Below are positions 25,708 through 35,541 of a stretch of DNA of 64,000 nucleotides, in pieces. The stretch is from Planctomycetaceae bacterium (GTDB lineage Bacteria; Planctomycetota; Planctomycetia; Planctomycetales; Planctomycetaceae), in NCBI GenBank assembly GCA_014762625.1, contig JABURQ010000148.1, positions 1 through 64,000 on the forward strand. Reading direction: 5' to 3'. The number at the start of each line of letters is the position of its first letter. Within the stretch, counting starts at the first letter, position 1. Both the position numbers and the translations under genes were made by a program. The notes beneath the pieces are model-generated. The model did not search any database, had not been told where the DNA came from, and saw only the letters and a program-made list of their open reading frames with translations.

Positions 25708-28137
25708 TCAGTGCTGAAACAAAAACTCTCGACTACTTAACAGGCTCCAGTACAGATCTTCGATCATTTGACGTCGTTCGCTGGGCGAAGTCTGCGACAG
25801 AACTGTCAGAATTTCGATTCGTTCCTGGCTGGTGGGGAAACGACTGAACGCCCGCAGGTACGCGGAATCGACAATCGTTTCGTCCGAAAGTTTCTGATCG
25901 ACAATGTGGCCGATCCAGTTTTTCTCCTGAGCCAGCTTTTGATTCAGCGTATCGCCGTTCACGAGATGCAGCACTTGTACCATGCTCGGCTCGTCGGAGC
26001 GTTCGCATTCGCAGGTGGCGAGTCGTTCGGGACGCCCAAACGCATCGAGAAAATACGAGGAAATGTTGACGTCTTTGAGTTGCAGCGCTCTCGTCCCTTC
26101 GTCGTAACCGTCGAATTTTGTCGGCGCGTCGAGTACCTGCGAGACGGCGTCCAGCAGCACTTCCGCCTTCAGGCGACGAGGATAATAGTGTGAGTAGAAC
26201 CGTTCGTCGGCTTCATTGCCGGCGATGAACTGGCTCGATCGCTGATAGGTCTCTGATTGCAGGATCAGTCGCATCAACGACTTGAGGTTATAATCCTCTG
26301 ATTCCAGATAAGCGGCCAGAGCATCGAACAGTTCCTGATTGCTGGGCGGGTTGGTGAGCCGCAGATCGTCCACATTCTCGACAATGCCGACACCCAGGAA
26401 ATTCGCCCAGATGCGGTTCGCGATCGCTTTACTGAAATAGGGGTTGTCATCGTCGATCAGCCACTCCACCAGATGCTCCCGACGGTCGTCCGTGGAGTCG
26501 AAGGAAACAGGTTCTCCTTGCAGCGGTCGCGGCGGTTGCGGTTTTCCCAGACGAGGCTGAATCAGTTCGCCCCGTTCGACGACGTACACATCCCGTTTGC
26601 CGTCTCCGTTGCGAAAATCGCCCCCCCAGCCTTTGGCTCTCACGCGTGAGAAGAGATTCGCCATGCCGTAATAATCGTTGTTTGTCCATTTTTCGAGCGG
26701 ATGATCGTGGCAACGGGCGCAGTTAATCGCCATCCCCATGAACGCCATCGAGACGGTCTCCGCCGTATCGAGCGGATCCTGATGCAGCGTATAAAAGTTG
26801 ACGGCACCGTTTTCGTAGCTGCTGCCGGTGGCGAGGATCACTTTCCGGGCAAACTCATCCCACGGTGTATTCTGTTCGACCTGCTCTCGAATCCATTTCG
26901 AGAAGGCATCGAGCGCTTTCGGTCGCAGCCGTTCGCCGGAGAGGAGAAACAGATCCGACCAGCGATACGTCCAGTAATCGACAAATTCCGGACGTTTGAG
27001 AACCTTGTCGATCAGTTGATGACGTTTGCCTGCATCTTCGCTCATTAGAAACGTTCTCGTTTCTTCTTCCGTCGGCAGGATTCCTAACGTATCGAGGAAC
27101 ACGCGGCGGATGAATTCCGAATCGGAACAGAGCGGGGAAGGGGGGATGTTGAGTTTTTGCAGTTTCTCGTTGACGTGTTTGTCAATCAGGTTTTCGGAAC
27201 GGCTGGCGTAAATGTGTTCGGGAACAGTTTGTTCGTAAGGAGACGTGATCAGGCCCACGACGTTCTGCCCCAGATACCAGGCGACGATCGCTCCTTCGCC
27301 GTGTCCTTTGATATCGGCGTGGCCTGTTTTGTCGATTTCGGCGACGGAGGAATTCGTCGAACTGAACTTGGCCCACTGGGTCACATCTTCCACATGTCCG
27401 TCCGAGAAGTGAGCGCGGATCAGGAACTGTTGCGTCACTCCCGGTTTAACGACGATTTGTTTCGGCAAAATTTCGAGTTCCGTAATCCGAGGATCTTCGG
27501 GCGTCGGTTCCGGTTGACCGGCGGCAATCCACTCCGCCAGAACCCGATACTCCAGACTCTCCTCATCGAAGCGGACCCCTCCTTTGTGGGGGACCATGCC
27601 GGTCGGTTTGGTGAGTAACAGGCTGCGTCCCGGATCGGAGGGAATGATCCGACGCCCGCGCGCCTGTCGCGTGATGCTCCAGAAATCGAATTCAGGATCG
27701 TAACCTCTGAGCGACAGGTAGAAACCGTTCTTTCCCTGCGCAGCACCGTGGCAAGCGCCCTGGTTACAGCCCGACTTCGACAGCACCGATTGAACGTGGT
27801 TTCGAAAACTCCAGGTGAAAGGCTGATCCATACCGGAGACTGTGACCTCGATGGAGGAGGTCGCATCGCCCACGGAGGCGGTGACGGTGGTCGAGCCGTT
27901 TCCCCGTGGGTGAATAACACCGTTCACGACTTCAGCCACTTCGGAGTCGGCCGTCTCAAACTCCACCTCTTCGGTGACCTGAGCGCCGAGCGTCTGGCCG
28001 GATGATTGTTGTACGACCAGCCGGTGCCGTGCTTCGGGACCGTTCAGTTTCAGTCTGTTTGGAAGAAGCTGAATCTCTGCCGCGTGAGCGGTCAAAGTGA
28101 GGGAGAGCAGGAGCGTCAGGGAGGTGAAAAATCGCAT
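25708..28137 (-). CDS. DUF1549/DUF1553 protein with Ig-like and cytochrome-type motifs, 809 aa
   Basis: The start at 28137 follows CCGGAG and gives a signal peptide (MRFFTSLTLLLSLTLTAHAA). A BIG2-like domain covers about residues 21-100. A cytochrome-like site CNQGACHG (Cys124, Cys129) follows, then a second BIG2-like part. DUF1549 carries a CARCHDHP haem-type site, and DUF1553 forms the last 270 residues (RIWANFLGVGIVENVDDLRL). Proteins of this set are nearly restricted to planctomycetes and are exported; their biochemical role is unknown. It is the second gene of the block that begins with the DUF1501 gene. Confidence 0.92.
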   Translation of the reverse strand: MRFFTSLTLLLSLTLTAHAAEIQLLPNRLKLNGPEARHRLVVQQSSGQTLGAQVTEEVEFETADSEVAEVVNGVIHPRGNGSTTVTASVGDATSSIEVTVSGMDQPFTWSFRNHVQSVLSKSGCNQGACHGAAQGKNGFYLSLRGYDPEFDFWSITRQARGRRIIPSDPGRSLLLTKPTGMVPHKGGVRFDEESLEYRVLAEWIAAGQPEPTPEDPRITELEILPKQIVVKPGVTQQFLIRAHFSDGHVEDVTQWAKFSSTNSSVAEIDKTGHADIKGHGEGAIVAWYLGQNVVGLITSPYEQTVPEHIYASRSENLIDKHVNEKLQKLNIPPSPLCSDSEFIRRVFLDTLGILPTEEETRTFLMSEDAGKRHQLIDKVLKRPEFVDYWTYRWSDLFLLSGERLRPKALDAFSKWIREQVEQNTPWDEFARKVILATGSSYENGAVNFYTLHQDPLDTAETVSMAFMGMAINCARCHDHPLEKWTNNDYYGMANLFSRVRAKGWGGDFRNGDGKRDVYVVERGELIQPRLGKPQPPRPLQGEPVSFDSTDDRREHLVEWLIDDDNPYFSKAIANRIWANFLGVGIVENVDDLRLTNPPSNQELFDALAAYLESEDYNLKSLMRLILQSETYQRSSQFIAGNEADERFYSHYYPRRLKAEVLLDAVSQVLDAPTKFDGYDEGTRALQLKDVNISSYFLDAFGRPERLATCECERSDEPSMVQVLHLVNGDTLNQKLAQEKNWIGHIVDQKLSDETIVDSAYLRAFSRFPTSQERIEILTVLSQTSPSERRQMIEDLYWSLLSSREFLFQH

Positions 28138-28269
28138 GGAGTAAAACTCCGGAAATGAAAACGGTGTGTGGAATTGCGTGCGCGAGCACGCCGGGAGTCT
28201 GATCAATCATCAGGAGTCTGTTGTGGCCGGTTGGTGACGATCACGCACATTCTCAACCGGCTCGACAGG

Positions 28270-29649
28270 CTAAAACAACTCGTGAATCGGCTTGGTCCCG
28301 AAATCGACGAGCGGGAAGGGACGACCCGCCGGCCCCGGCAAGTGAGTCTCCAGGTCGAATCCCAGGGACTCGAAGATCGTGGCAATGACTTCATTCGGAG
28401 CAACGGGACGTTCCGCGGGATAGGCGCCGACCGGATCGCTTTTTCCGACGACGCGACCTCCCTGAATGCCGCCACCCGCGAAATAGGAGGTCCAGCATTG
28501 AGGCCAGTGATCGCGTCCGCCCGCAGGATTGACGCGCGGCGTGCGTCCGAATTCCGCCAGATTGCACACCAGCGTCTTATCCAGCAACCCCCGTTCAGAG
28601 AGATCGGCGATCAACGCGGAATACGCCTGGTCGTACATTGGCGCCACCACATCCCGCATCCCTTCAATGGAGGTAAACGGTTTGGTGCCGTGAATGTCCC
28701 AGGTGATTTCGTTAAAGACGGTCAGGAATGTATTGACGGTGACGAACCGCACGCCGGCTTCGATCAACCGTCGCGCCAGTAAACAGCATTGTCCGAAACG
28801 TGTCATGCCGTACCGTTCGCGAACCTTCTGTGGCTCCTTCGAGAGATCGAACGCTTCGCGGGCTTCTTTGCTGGAGATGATCCGAAAGGCCGACTCGAAA
28901 CTCGTATCGAGCAAACGGGCGTCTTCCGATTTTTCAAACGATTTCACGGTGTCATCGACGATAGAACGCAGCTTCTTGCGGCGTTGCAGTCGCGCTTCGC
29001 CGATTGAATCGGGAGGCAACAGGTCGGGGACTTTGAAATTCGGTTTCGACGGGTCCGCCATCAGAACAAAAGGATCGTGCGCCTTCCCGAGGAAGCCGGC
29101 GTCCTGACCGTGAGGCATACCGCCTCCCGTGTTCCCCATCGGTTCGGGGAGGATCACGTGGGCCGGAAGATCGGAGCGGCGGCCGCGCAGATAAGAAGTA
29201 ACGCAACCGGCGTGCGGTGAAATGACGCCCCCCGTAAACAGTCGCCCGGTCTGCAACATCTGATGTCCCGAATCGTGGACGGCAGATGCGGTGTGATAGC
29301 AACTGCGGACGAGAGAAAACTTGTCAGCGATTTCAGCGTGTTTCGGAAAGATTTCGCTGATCTCAAAATCCCCTCTGGTTGACATCGGCTGGAAGGGACC
29401 GCGGATTTCCTTCGGTGCGTCCGGCTTCATGTCGAAGCAGTCAAGCTGACTCGGCGCGCCGAGGTTGAAGATCATGATGACCGAGCGCTCGTCGTCTTTG
29501 GGATTTCCTTCGGCTTGCTCACTCGCCCGGAGACGTTGCAGATCGGCCAGTGAAAGTCCAGCGGCACCCAGTGTGCCGACCTGGAGAAAATCACGACGGT
29601 TAATTCCGTCGCAGGTATGAGCGCTGCCCTTGCCTGAAAAATTCAGCAT
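28270..29649 (-). CDS. DUF1501 family protein with Tat signal, 459 aa
   Basis: The N-terminus NRRDFLQVGTLGAAGLSLAD is a twin-arginine signal. The body carries the DUF1501 pattern: MIFNLGAPSQLDCFDMKPDA, HDSGHQMLQTGRLF, LVCNLAEFGRTPRVN and GRDHWPQCWTS, related to the alkaline-phosphatase/sulfatase fold. The product is exported. DUF1501 genes almost always accompany DUF1549/1553 genes in planctomycetes, as here with a 132-base gap. No ribosome-binding site stronger than GGGG was seen. Enzymatic activity has not been assigned. Confidence 0.92.
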   Translation of the reverse strand: MLNFSGKGSAHTCDGINRRDFLQVGTLGAAGLSLADLQRLRASEQAEGNPKDDERSVIMIFNLGAPSQLDCFDMKPDAPKEIRGPFQPMSTRGDFEISEIFPKHAEIADKFSLVRSCYHTASAVHDSGHQMLQTGRLFTGGVISPHAGCVTSYLRGRRSDLPAHVILPEPMGNTGGGMPHGQDAGFLGKAHDPFVLMADPSKPNFKVPDLLPPDSIGEARLQRRKKLRSIVDDTVKSFEKSEDARLLDTSFESAFRIISSKEAREAFDLSKEPQKVRERYGMTRFGQCCLLARRLIEAGVRFVTVNTFLTVFNEITWDIHGTKPFTSIEGMRDVVAPMYDQAYSALIADLSERGLLDKTLVCNLAEFGRTPRVNPAGGRDHWPQCWTSYFAGGGIQGGRVVGKSDPVGAYPAERPVAPNEVIATIFESLGFDLETHLPGPAGRPFPLVDFGTKPIHELF

Positions 29650-29760
29650 TGGTGACCCCGTTGTTGGTTGGAACTCGATCCATCAATAGATCTTCATGCT
29701 AATCCGACAAGCGGGGCGACTCAAGCTGTGTTTGAGCGGGAGAATATTCCCGCCGCGCAC

Positions 29761-29790
29761 AAAAAAACGACCGGCAAGCCGGTCGTTTTT
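29761..29790 (-). terminator. Terminator after csrA (bidirectional)
   Basis: AAAAACGACCGGC and GCCGGTCGTTTTT form a nearly perfect palindrome with an AA loop. It begins 22 bases after the csrA stop and, having A and T runs on both sides, can end transcription from either strand. It separates csrA from the DUF1501 block. Confidence 0.9.
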
Positions 29791-29812
29791 AATCGAAAGG
29801 GGCGCGTCGCCT

Positions 29813-30022
29813 TCAGGGGGCCGACTCGACTCCCACAGCGACCTCATCCAGGTCGAGCTCGAAGTCGATTTCCTGCGAGCAGAGTTCCTCCCGCAAGATT
29901 GGAATATCGCGGGGAGCGTCGATTTTCAGTTTCACCTGACGCCCGGTGACCTTCACGATCGTGATCGAAACGTCGTGACCGATGAAAACGCTTTCGCCAG
30001 CTTTGCGAGAGAGTACCAGCAT
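29813..30022 (-). CDS. csrA: Carbon storage regulator CsrA, 69 aa
   Basis: MLVLSRKAGESVFIGHDVSI followed by ITIVKVTGRQVKLKIDAP is diagnostic of CsrA, an RNA-binding dimer that blocks or stabilises mRNAs at GGA sites. The conserved Arg in strand beta5 (residue 44 region) is kept in AP-R-D-IPILREE. The length is usual, with a slightly acidic extension. AGGAG lies 9 bases before the ATG. It is a single-gene unit ending at the palindromic terminator. Planctomycete and phage leaders with GGA loops are potential targets. Confidence 0.95.
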   Translation of the reverse strand: MLVLSRKAGESVFIGHDVSITIVKVTGRQVKLKIDAPRDIPILREELCSQEIDFELDLDEVAVGVESAP

Positions 30023-30533
30023 TGTCCTTCACTCCTTTTGGGACCAGTTTGCCATTGGGTCTGCCGTCACGCGAACACCTTTCCGCTGACAGCGAAGCCG
30101 TCTCCACGGCCTGTTGTCGAAAAGATACTACTGAACGACGAATCCTGCCTACCCCAATTGCGAGAATCTTTAGCAAATTTACCGATTTTTCGGATTGTAC
30201 AGCACTGAACATGGCCCGCTGCATCTGTTTTAGGCTCGCTTGAGTGCTGGTTTTTCGGCTGCGGGCGGTGCGAGTGCCTGTTATTTGTGCAATCGGAATT
30301 ATTCGCAGGATCGCTACAATCGGCACAGGCTGCCATTCTGGCGGGAGCGGGTGGTTCGAGAGGCTCGTTTTTGACGGTTCGTCAAAAATAGATTTCTCGT
30401 GCTGCGGACGATTGTCGCTTGAGACTCGCGGCGTGATTGGTCACTCTTGCGGGTGAAGTAAACCAATCAGCTCGCCGGTCGGACTTCCAGAGGAAAACCC
30501 GTCCCGCATTACGAATTAGCATCGAGGAAAGAT
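30023..30533. other. 511-base divergent region with a 9-bp palindrome
   Basis: It separates csrA (minus) from the oxidoreductase gene (plus), so it should hold both promoters. The only clear structure is TTTTTGACG (30368-30376) and CGTCAAAAA (30380-30388), a perfect inverted repeat with a 3-base loop, which could be an operator or a weak terminator. No convincing open frame or RNA gene was found; short frames on both strands have unlikely translations. Confidence 0.45.
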
Positions 30534-31583
30534 ATGGTCAGAATTGGCATCATCGGCTTGGGGTTCATGGGGTACACCCACTACACCGGAGCGCAATCGG
30601 TCAACGGAGCGAAGGTAACCGCCATCGCGACCCGCAGTGAGAAGAAGCGAGCGGGAGACTGGACCGGCATTCAAGGCAACTTCGGCCCTCCGGGAGGCCA
30701 GGTCGATTTGAGCGATGTCGCTACTTATGAAGACTACCACGACCTGCTCAACGATCCGAACGTCGATCTGGTCGATATCTGCCTGCCGACCGACCAGCAC
30801 GAAAAAGTGGTGCTCGAGTCGATCGCCGCTGGAAAGCCGACGCTCGTCGAAAAGCCGATTGCCATCGATCCGGAAGCCGCGGCTCGCATGGTTGACGCCG
30901 CGGAACAAGCGGGCGTCCCCCTGATGGTTGCTCATGTGCTGCCGTTCATGCCGGAATTCAAGTTCGCCTCCGACGCCATTGCTTCCGGAAAATACGGCAA
31001 ACTGAAAGCGGCCCACTTTCGTCGCGTGATCGCTCCGCCCGACTGGTCGAGCGATATGTCCGACTTCAAGAAGCTCGGCGGATGGGGAATCGATCTTCAC
31101 ATTCACGATAATCATTTCATCGGTCTGGCCTGCGGCGTCCCCAGCAAGGTCTTCTCCTCCGGGATTCTTCAGGAAGGTTTCGTGAATCACGTCCATTCGC
31201 AATACCTCTACGACGACAAACCCGATGTCGCCGTCAGTTGCGTCAGCGGGGGGATCGCGGCTCCCGGTTATGCTTTCGGGCACGGCTATGAAATTTACCT
31301 CGAGAAAGCGACGATCATGTTCGACTTCGCCACTCTCGGAGGAGAGCCAACCCTGAATCGTCCCGTGACACTCCTCGATGAGAACGGCAACGTCGAAACG
31401 CCCGAGCTTCCGGGAGGCGATGAATGGTGCGCGGCGTTTACTGCCGAACTTCAGGCGGCCGTCGATGGTCTGGAGAAAGGAGAGGTTCCCGAGATTCTCT
31501 CCGCCGACCTGGCGCGAGCCGCTCTCGATCTCTGTTACGCCGAAGCGAAGAGTATCGAAACGCACCAGCCGGTCGAGTTATGA
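30534..31583 (+). CDS. Gfo/Idh/MocA family oxidoreductase, 349 aa
   Basis: The N-terminal Rossmann fold shows GIIGLGFMG (residues 5-13), and the conserved VEKPIAI motif with the catalytic Lys follows near residue 103. The C-terminal alpha/beta domain has GGWGIDLHIHDNHF, where the H-D-x-x-x-H-type residues would sit at the active site. It reduces or oxidises a sugar or inositol derivative with NAD(P). Planctomycetes hold many paralogues, so the substrate cannot be named. GAGGAAAGAT precedes the ATG. It has no signal peptide. A hairpin follows the stop. Confidence 0.9.
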   Translation: MVRIGIIGLGFMGYTHYTGAQSVNGAKVTAIATRSEKKRAGDWTGIQGNFGPPGGQVDLSDVATYEDYHDLLNDPNVDLVDICLPTDQHEKVVLESIAAGKPTLVEKPIAIDPEAAARMVDAAEQAGVPLMVAHVLPFMPEFKFASDAIASGKYGKLKAAHFRRVIAPPDWSSDMSDFKKLGGWGIDLHIHDNHFIGLACGVPSKVFSSGILQEGFVNHVHSQYLYDDKPDVAVSCVSGGIAAPGYAFGHGYEIYLEKATIMFDFATLGGEPTLNRPVTLLDENGNVETPELPGGDEWCAAFTAELQAAVDGLEKGEVPEILSADLARAALDLCYAEAKSIETHQPVEL

Positions 31584-31600
31584 TGTGTCATTCCTGATAG

Positions 31601-31636
31601 CCCTGCCGCGCAAGCGGCGGGGGCTGATCTGATTTT
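31601..31636 (+). terminator. Probable terminator
   Basis: CCCTGCCGC (31601-31609) pairs with GCGGCGGGG (31614-31622), using one G-U pair. A T-rich tail (TTTTTAATT) begins about 10 bases later. The spacing to the T run is longer than ideal, so efficiency may be low. Confidence 0.5.
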
Positions 31637-31670
31637 TAATTGCTAATTGCCAGTTTCTGATTTCTCACGT

Positions 31671-32552
31671 ATGTCCGACTTCATAGAACCGCTCGACGAT
31701 GCCGAGCAGCCCGCCGTCGAAAACCTGCCGCTCCGATCGCTGCACCACGGTGGTTACACGATCGAAGGGTATTCGCGCGCCGCGGTCCAGAGTTACTGGC
31801 GCATTCCCGAGCTCAAGATCGGTTTCGATCTTGGCGGCAGCCCCTGGGCCTTCATGGGATTGCAGACCGTCTTCATCACACACGCGCACCTCGACCATAT
31901 GGCGGCACTCCCCGTCTACGTCGCGCGACGCCGCATGATGAAGATGGAGCCTCCGACGATCTACTTACCGGCGGAATCGGTCGACGATACCTGGAAGATG
32001 CTGAAAGCCTGGCATCGACTCGACCGCGGTCGCATGATCTGCGATCTGGTCGGCGTGAAACCGGGCGACGAAATCAAACTCGGCCGCGAACATGTCGTGA
32101 CCGCGTTTGAGACGAGGCATACCGTCGCCTCGGTCGGCTATATCGTGTACGACGTCCGTAAAAAACTGAAGGAAGAATATCAGGGGCTCAAAGGGGAAGA
32201 GATCCGCGACCTGCGACTGGGCGGCGAAGAAGTGACGCACGAAGTCCGCTTCCCCATCGTCTGCTACACCGGCGACACCTCCTCCGACGGGCTCGACAAT
32301 CACCCCGACGTCTACAAATCCAAGATTCTCATCACCGAGATGACATTCTTTCGGCCCGAGCATCGCAAAGATAAAATCCGCAAGTTCGGCCACATGCACC
32401 TCGACGACATCCTCGACCGCGAAGACAAGTTCGAGAACGAACTGATCGTCGTCTCCCATTTCAGCACGCGGTACGGCGAAGATCACGTGCGCTGGTCCCT
32501 GTCCAAAAAAATTCCCCCGTCGCTCAGTAAGAAAATCCAAATCTGGTTGTGA
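31671..32552 (+). CDS. Metallo-beta-lactamase fold hydrolase, ribonuclease Z-like, 293 aa
   Basis: The zinc motif HAHLDH ([20 protein letters not shown] region) is typical of the RNase Z branch. Later ligands appear in [11 protein letters not shown], in FGHMHLDDI and in the region [10 protein letters not shown]. Length fits RNase Z-like proteins (about 300). The MSDFIEP start is chosen although its ribosome-binding site is weak. The enzyme would cleave a phosphodiester, possibly tRNA 3' trailers, but single planctomycete genomes often carry several members. It is cytosolic and lies between the oxidoreductase and the GH43-like gene. Confidence 0.8.
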   Translation: MSDFIEPLDDAEQPAVENLPLRSLHHGGYTIEGYSRAAVQSYWRIPELKIGFDLGGSPWAFMGLQTVFITHAHLDHMAALPVYVARRRMMKMEPPTIYLPAESVDDTWKMLKAWHRLDRGRMICDLVGVKPGDEIKLGREHVVTAFETRHTVASVGYIVYDVRKKLKEEYQGLKGEEIRDLRLGGEEVTHEVRFPIVCYTGDTSSDGLDNHPDVYKSKILITEMTFFRPEHRKDKIRKFGHMHLDDILDREDKFENELIVVSHFSTRYGEDHVRWSLSKKIPPSLSKKIQIWL

Positions 32553-32625
32553 GTCGAAAATTGCTTCCGGGTATGATGCCTTCTTGTATGACGTGTGCAT
32601 GGCGACTCAACGGAAACGTGAAGCG

Positions 32626-33645
32626 ATGACGAGAATCTTTTTTTGGGCTTATCTGCTCTTGTTGAGCGGAGTCTGCTTCGCTGAAGAACCCCAGCCACAA
32701 GTTGATTCAGCAAAAAAACAATCGCCAGCATCTCGAAAAAGAGGGCGACTGCCGAGCTTGCCCTTCCTGCGGGTGCATGACCCCTCTTCGGTCTACAAAG
32801 AGCAGGGACAATACTGGGTTTTTTATACGGGGCGAGGAGTTTCGTCGGCCTCTTCCGAAAATCTGGTCGACTGGACCCCTGGTCCTTCGATTTTTCAGGA
32901 ATCGCCGGATTGGGTGGCTGAGGCCGTACCGGGTAATCGAGGACACTTTTGGGCTCCCGATTTGATCAGATTGGGCGACCGGTACGGAGTCTATTACAGC
33001 GTGTCGACATTCGGGAAAAACAGGTCAGCGATTGCCCTCGCGACTTCCCCCTCACTCAATCCGCAGAATTCCGAGACCGAGTGGACCGATCGGGGGATTG
33101 TCATCCAAACCGATGAGGCAGATGATTATAACGCGATCGATCCTTCGGTGTTGAGAACATCGGCTGGCGAATTGTGGATGGCTTTCGGGTCGTTCTGGAG
33201 TGGGATCAAGTTGATCCGTCTCGACCCGGAGACCGGCTTGCGGCATCCCGAATGTCAAACCGTTCATTCAGTCGCCTGGAAAGAACAGATTGAAGCTCCC
33301 ACTCTGATTGAGAAAGATGGTTTCTTCTATTTGTTCGTGAATTGGGGATGGTGTTGTCGGGGGACCGACAGTACTTACAATATTCGAGTTGGACGCAGTC
33401 GGAAAATTACAGGCCCCTATCTGGATCAACGTGGTCAAGAATTACTCCGAGGTGGAGGGACGCTCGTCTTGGAAACTGAAGGAAATATGATCGGTCCCGG
33501 ACATCCCGTCTTCATTGAACGAGATCAAAAATGGAAAATGCTTTTTCATTATTACGATGCCCAACATCGTGGCGTCCCGCGTCTCGGGATCCGCAATCTG
33601 ACATGGACCTGTGATGGTTGGCCGGAGATCGTGCAGCCGAAATGA
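32626..33645 (+). CDS. Exported GH43-like glycoside hydrolase, 339 aa
   Basis: The start at 32626 gives a Sec signal (MTRIFFWAYLLLLSGVCFAE). Five-bladed beta-propeller motifs of GH43 are visible: HDPSSVYKEQGQYWVFYTGR with the catalytic-base Asp, NAIDPSVL with the pKa-modulating Asp, QIEAPTLIEKDGFFYLF with the catalytic Glu, and GPGHPVF. The likely activity is an arabinan endo-1,5-alpha-L-arabinosidase or a related arabinosidase, outside the cytoplasm. Upstream in-frame ATGs at 32584 and 32599 are less likely. The stop overlaps the next gene by four bases (ATGA). Confidence 0.85.
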   Translation: MTRIFFWAYLLLLSGVCFAEEPQPQVDSAKKQSPASRKRGRLPSLPFLRVHDPSSVYKEQGQYWVFYTGRGVSSASSENLVDWTPGPSIFQESPDWVAEAVPGNRGHFWAPDLIRLGDRYGVYYSVSTFGKNRSAIALATSPSLNPQNSETEWTDRGIVIQTDEADDYNAIDPSVLRTSAGELWMAFGSFWSGIKLIRLDPETGLRHPECQTVHSVAWKEQIEAPTLIEKDGFFYLFVNWGWCCRGTDSTYNIRVGRSRKITGPYLDQRGQELLRGGGTLVLETEGNMIGPGHPVFIERDQKWKMLFHYYDAQHRGVPRLGIRNLTWTCDGWPEIVQPK

Positions 33646-35402
33646 ACCCCTTTCGCTTTCTTGAACCATCGATGATTGGAGATGATGTGACAGCAACAAT
33701 CGGTCGACGTCAGTTTCTCGGCTCCGTTGCGGGAGCTGCGCTCAGCGGTCTTGGTTCCGCGTCCCAAACCGCCATCGCCTCACAAGCTCATGCGCTGGCC
33801 GCCGGGAAGGAACTCTCCGCCGATCTGGTCATTGTCGGAGGCAGTCTGGGAGGTTGCGCGGCGGCGATTGCCGCTCTGCGAAATGGATTGCGCGTCGTGA
33901 TGACCGAAGAATTTCGCTGGATCGGCGGGCAACTCACCTCTCAAGCAGTTCCCCCCGATGAGAATCGCTGGATCGAAACCAACGGCTCCAACCAATCCTA
34001 TCGAGACCTCCGGACACGAATTCGCAATTACTACCGCCGCAACTATCCGCTCACCGAGTCGGCTCGCCGGAAAGAGAACCTGAACCCCGGCAACGGGAGT
34101 GTTTCCCGCTTGTGCCACGAACCGAAAGTCACCCTCGCCGTGCTGCGCGACTGGCTGGCCCCCTACGAAAGCTCCGGCCAGCTCACGCTGATGACCGAAG
34201 CCATTCCCATCCAGGCAGACACGGACGGAGACCGGATTCGCTCGGTCACCATCCAGTTCTCAAAAACGGAACAGACACTGGAACTCACCGCTCCCTATTT
34301 TATTGATGCGACCGAATTGGGAGATTTGTTGCCGCTGACGAAGACGGAGTTCGTCACGGGAGCCGAGGCACAATCGGAAACCGGAGAACTTCACGCCGCC
34401 GCGGAAGCCGACCCCGACAACCATCAGGCATTTACCGTCTGCTTTCCGATGGAGTATCGCGCGGGGGAGGAGCATCTGATCGAGGAGCCGGCGTCGTACC
34501 AGTTCTGGAAATCGTTCATTCCTGAACTCTCGCCGCCGTGGCCGGGGAAGCTGTTCGACCTGACCTACACACATCCCCGTTCTCTGGAACCGCGACAGCT
34601 CGGGTTCAATCCGGCGGGCGGAAAATACGACGGCGTCCTCAACCTTTGGCTCTACCGCCGCATCGCTGACCAGAAGAACTTCCAGCCCGGCACCTATCCG
34701 GGAGACATCAGCCTGGTCAACTGGCCGCAAAATGATTATCTGCTGGGAAATCTGGTTGGAGTGACGGACGACGAAAAAACCCGACACGTCCAGCAGGCCA
34801 GAGAGTTAAGTTTGTCGTTGTTCTACTGGTTGCAGACAGAAGTCCCCCGCGCCGACGGCGGGCAGGGCTGGCCCGGATTGCGATTGCGGGGCGATCTGGT
34901 CGGTACCGCGGACGGCATGGCGATGGCGCCCTATGTCCGGGAATCACGACGCATCAAGGCTCTGTTTACTGTGCTGGAGGAGCATGTGGGACGCGAGCAG
35001 AGAGCCCAGATCACCGGGGCCGCGGCAGGCGAGTTACAGGCCGCCCCGTTTGACGACTCCGTCGGCATCGGTTCGTATGCCATCGATCTGCATCCCAGCA
35101 CCGGTGGCGACAACTATATCGACTTCCTGGCGTTGCCGTTTCAGGTTCCGCTCCGATCGCTTATTCCTCAACGGATGGAAAATCTGCTGGCGGGCTGCAA
35201 GAACCTGGGAGTCACTCATCTCACGCAAGGCTGTTATCGTCTCCATCCCGTCGAATGGGGAATCGGCGAAGCGGCAGGCTGCGTCGTCGCTGAGGCACTC
35301 CAGAAAAATCGCAGCCCCCGCGCGATTGCCGACAATAAATCCCATCTGCAGGACTTTCAGCAGGCCTTGCTCAATCAGGGCGTCGCTCTCAACTGGAAGT
35401 GA
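33642..35402 (+). CDS. FAD-dependent oxidoreductase with Tat signal, 586 aa
   Basis: The start at 33642 overlaps the GH43 stop (ATGA), with GGAGA upstream, so the genes are coupled. A twin-arginine signal (IGRRQFLGSVAGAALSGL) precedes the FAD-binding fold (DLVIVGGSLGGCAAAIAAL, about residues 60-80). The C-terminal part (NLLAGCKNLGVTHLTQGCYR, then HPVEWGIGEAAG) matches the FAD-dependent oxidoreductase family, whose planctomycete members are sometimes annotated as xanthan-lyase-like. It is exported, and substrate is unknown. Pairing with a GH43-like enzyme suggests polysaccharide breakdown. Confidence 0.85.
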   Translation: MNPFRFLEPSMIGDDVTATIGRRQFLGSVAGAALSGLGSASQTAIASQAHALAAGKELSADLVIVGGSLGGCAAAIAALRNGLRVVMTEEFRWIGGQLTSQAVPPDENRWIETNGSNQSYRDLRTRIRNYYRRNYPLTESARRKENLNPGNGSVSRLCHEPKVTLAVLRDWLAPYESSGQLTLMTEAIPIQADTDGDRIRSVTIQFSKTEQTLELTAPYFIDATELGDLLPLTKTEFVTGAEAQSETGELHAAAEADPDNHQAFTVCFPMEYRAGEEHLIEEPASYQFWKSFIPELSPPWPGKLFDLTYTHPRSLEPRQLGFNPAGGKYDGVLNLWLYRRIADQKNFQPGTYPGDISLVNWPQNDYLLGNLVGVTDDEKTRHVQQARELSLSLFYWLQTEVPRADGGQGWPGLRLRGDLVGTADGMAMAPYVRESRRIKALFTVLEEHVGREQRAQITGAAAGELQAAPFDDSVGIGSYAIDLHPSTGGDNYIDFLALPFQVPLRSLIPQRMENLLAGCKNLGVTHLTQGCYRLHPVEWGIGEAAGCVVAEALQKNRSPRAIADNKSHLQDFQQALLNQGVALNWK

Positions 35403-35541
35403 CGGGATTCTGTCCAGTTTTTTTAGCCCATGCGCCTCTAGGCAGTCAAACCCCCGACCGCCGACAATAAGACCGCGTAAAACCGAGACACTACGCTAGG
35501 TACATTCAGGACATCGATTTGCAAAGCGTTTCAGGAAGAAG

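Noticed and set aside
30383-30393. CAAAAATAG in the host gap upstream of the oxidoreductase gene
   Set aside because: It looks like the phage motif, but it is part of a 9-bp palindrome, lies in host DNA, and one such match per window is expected by chance. It is kept as a caveat to the motif claim.
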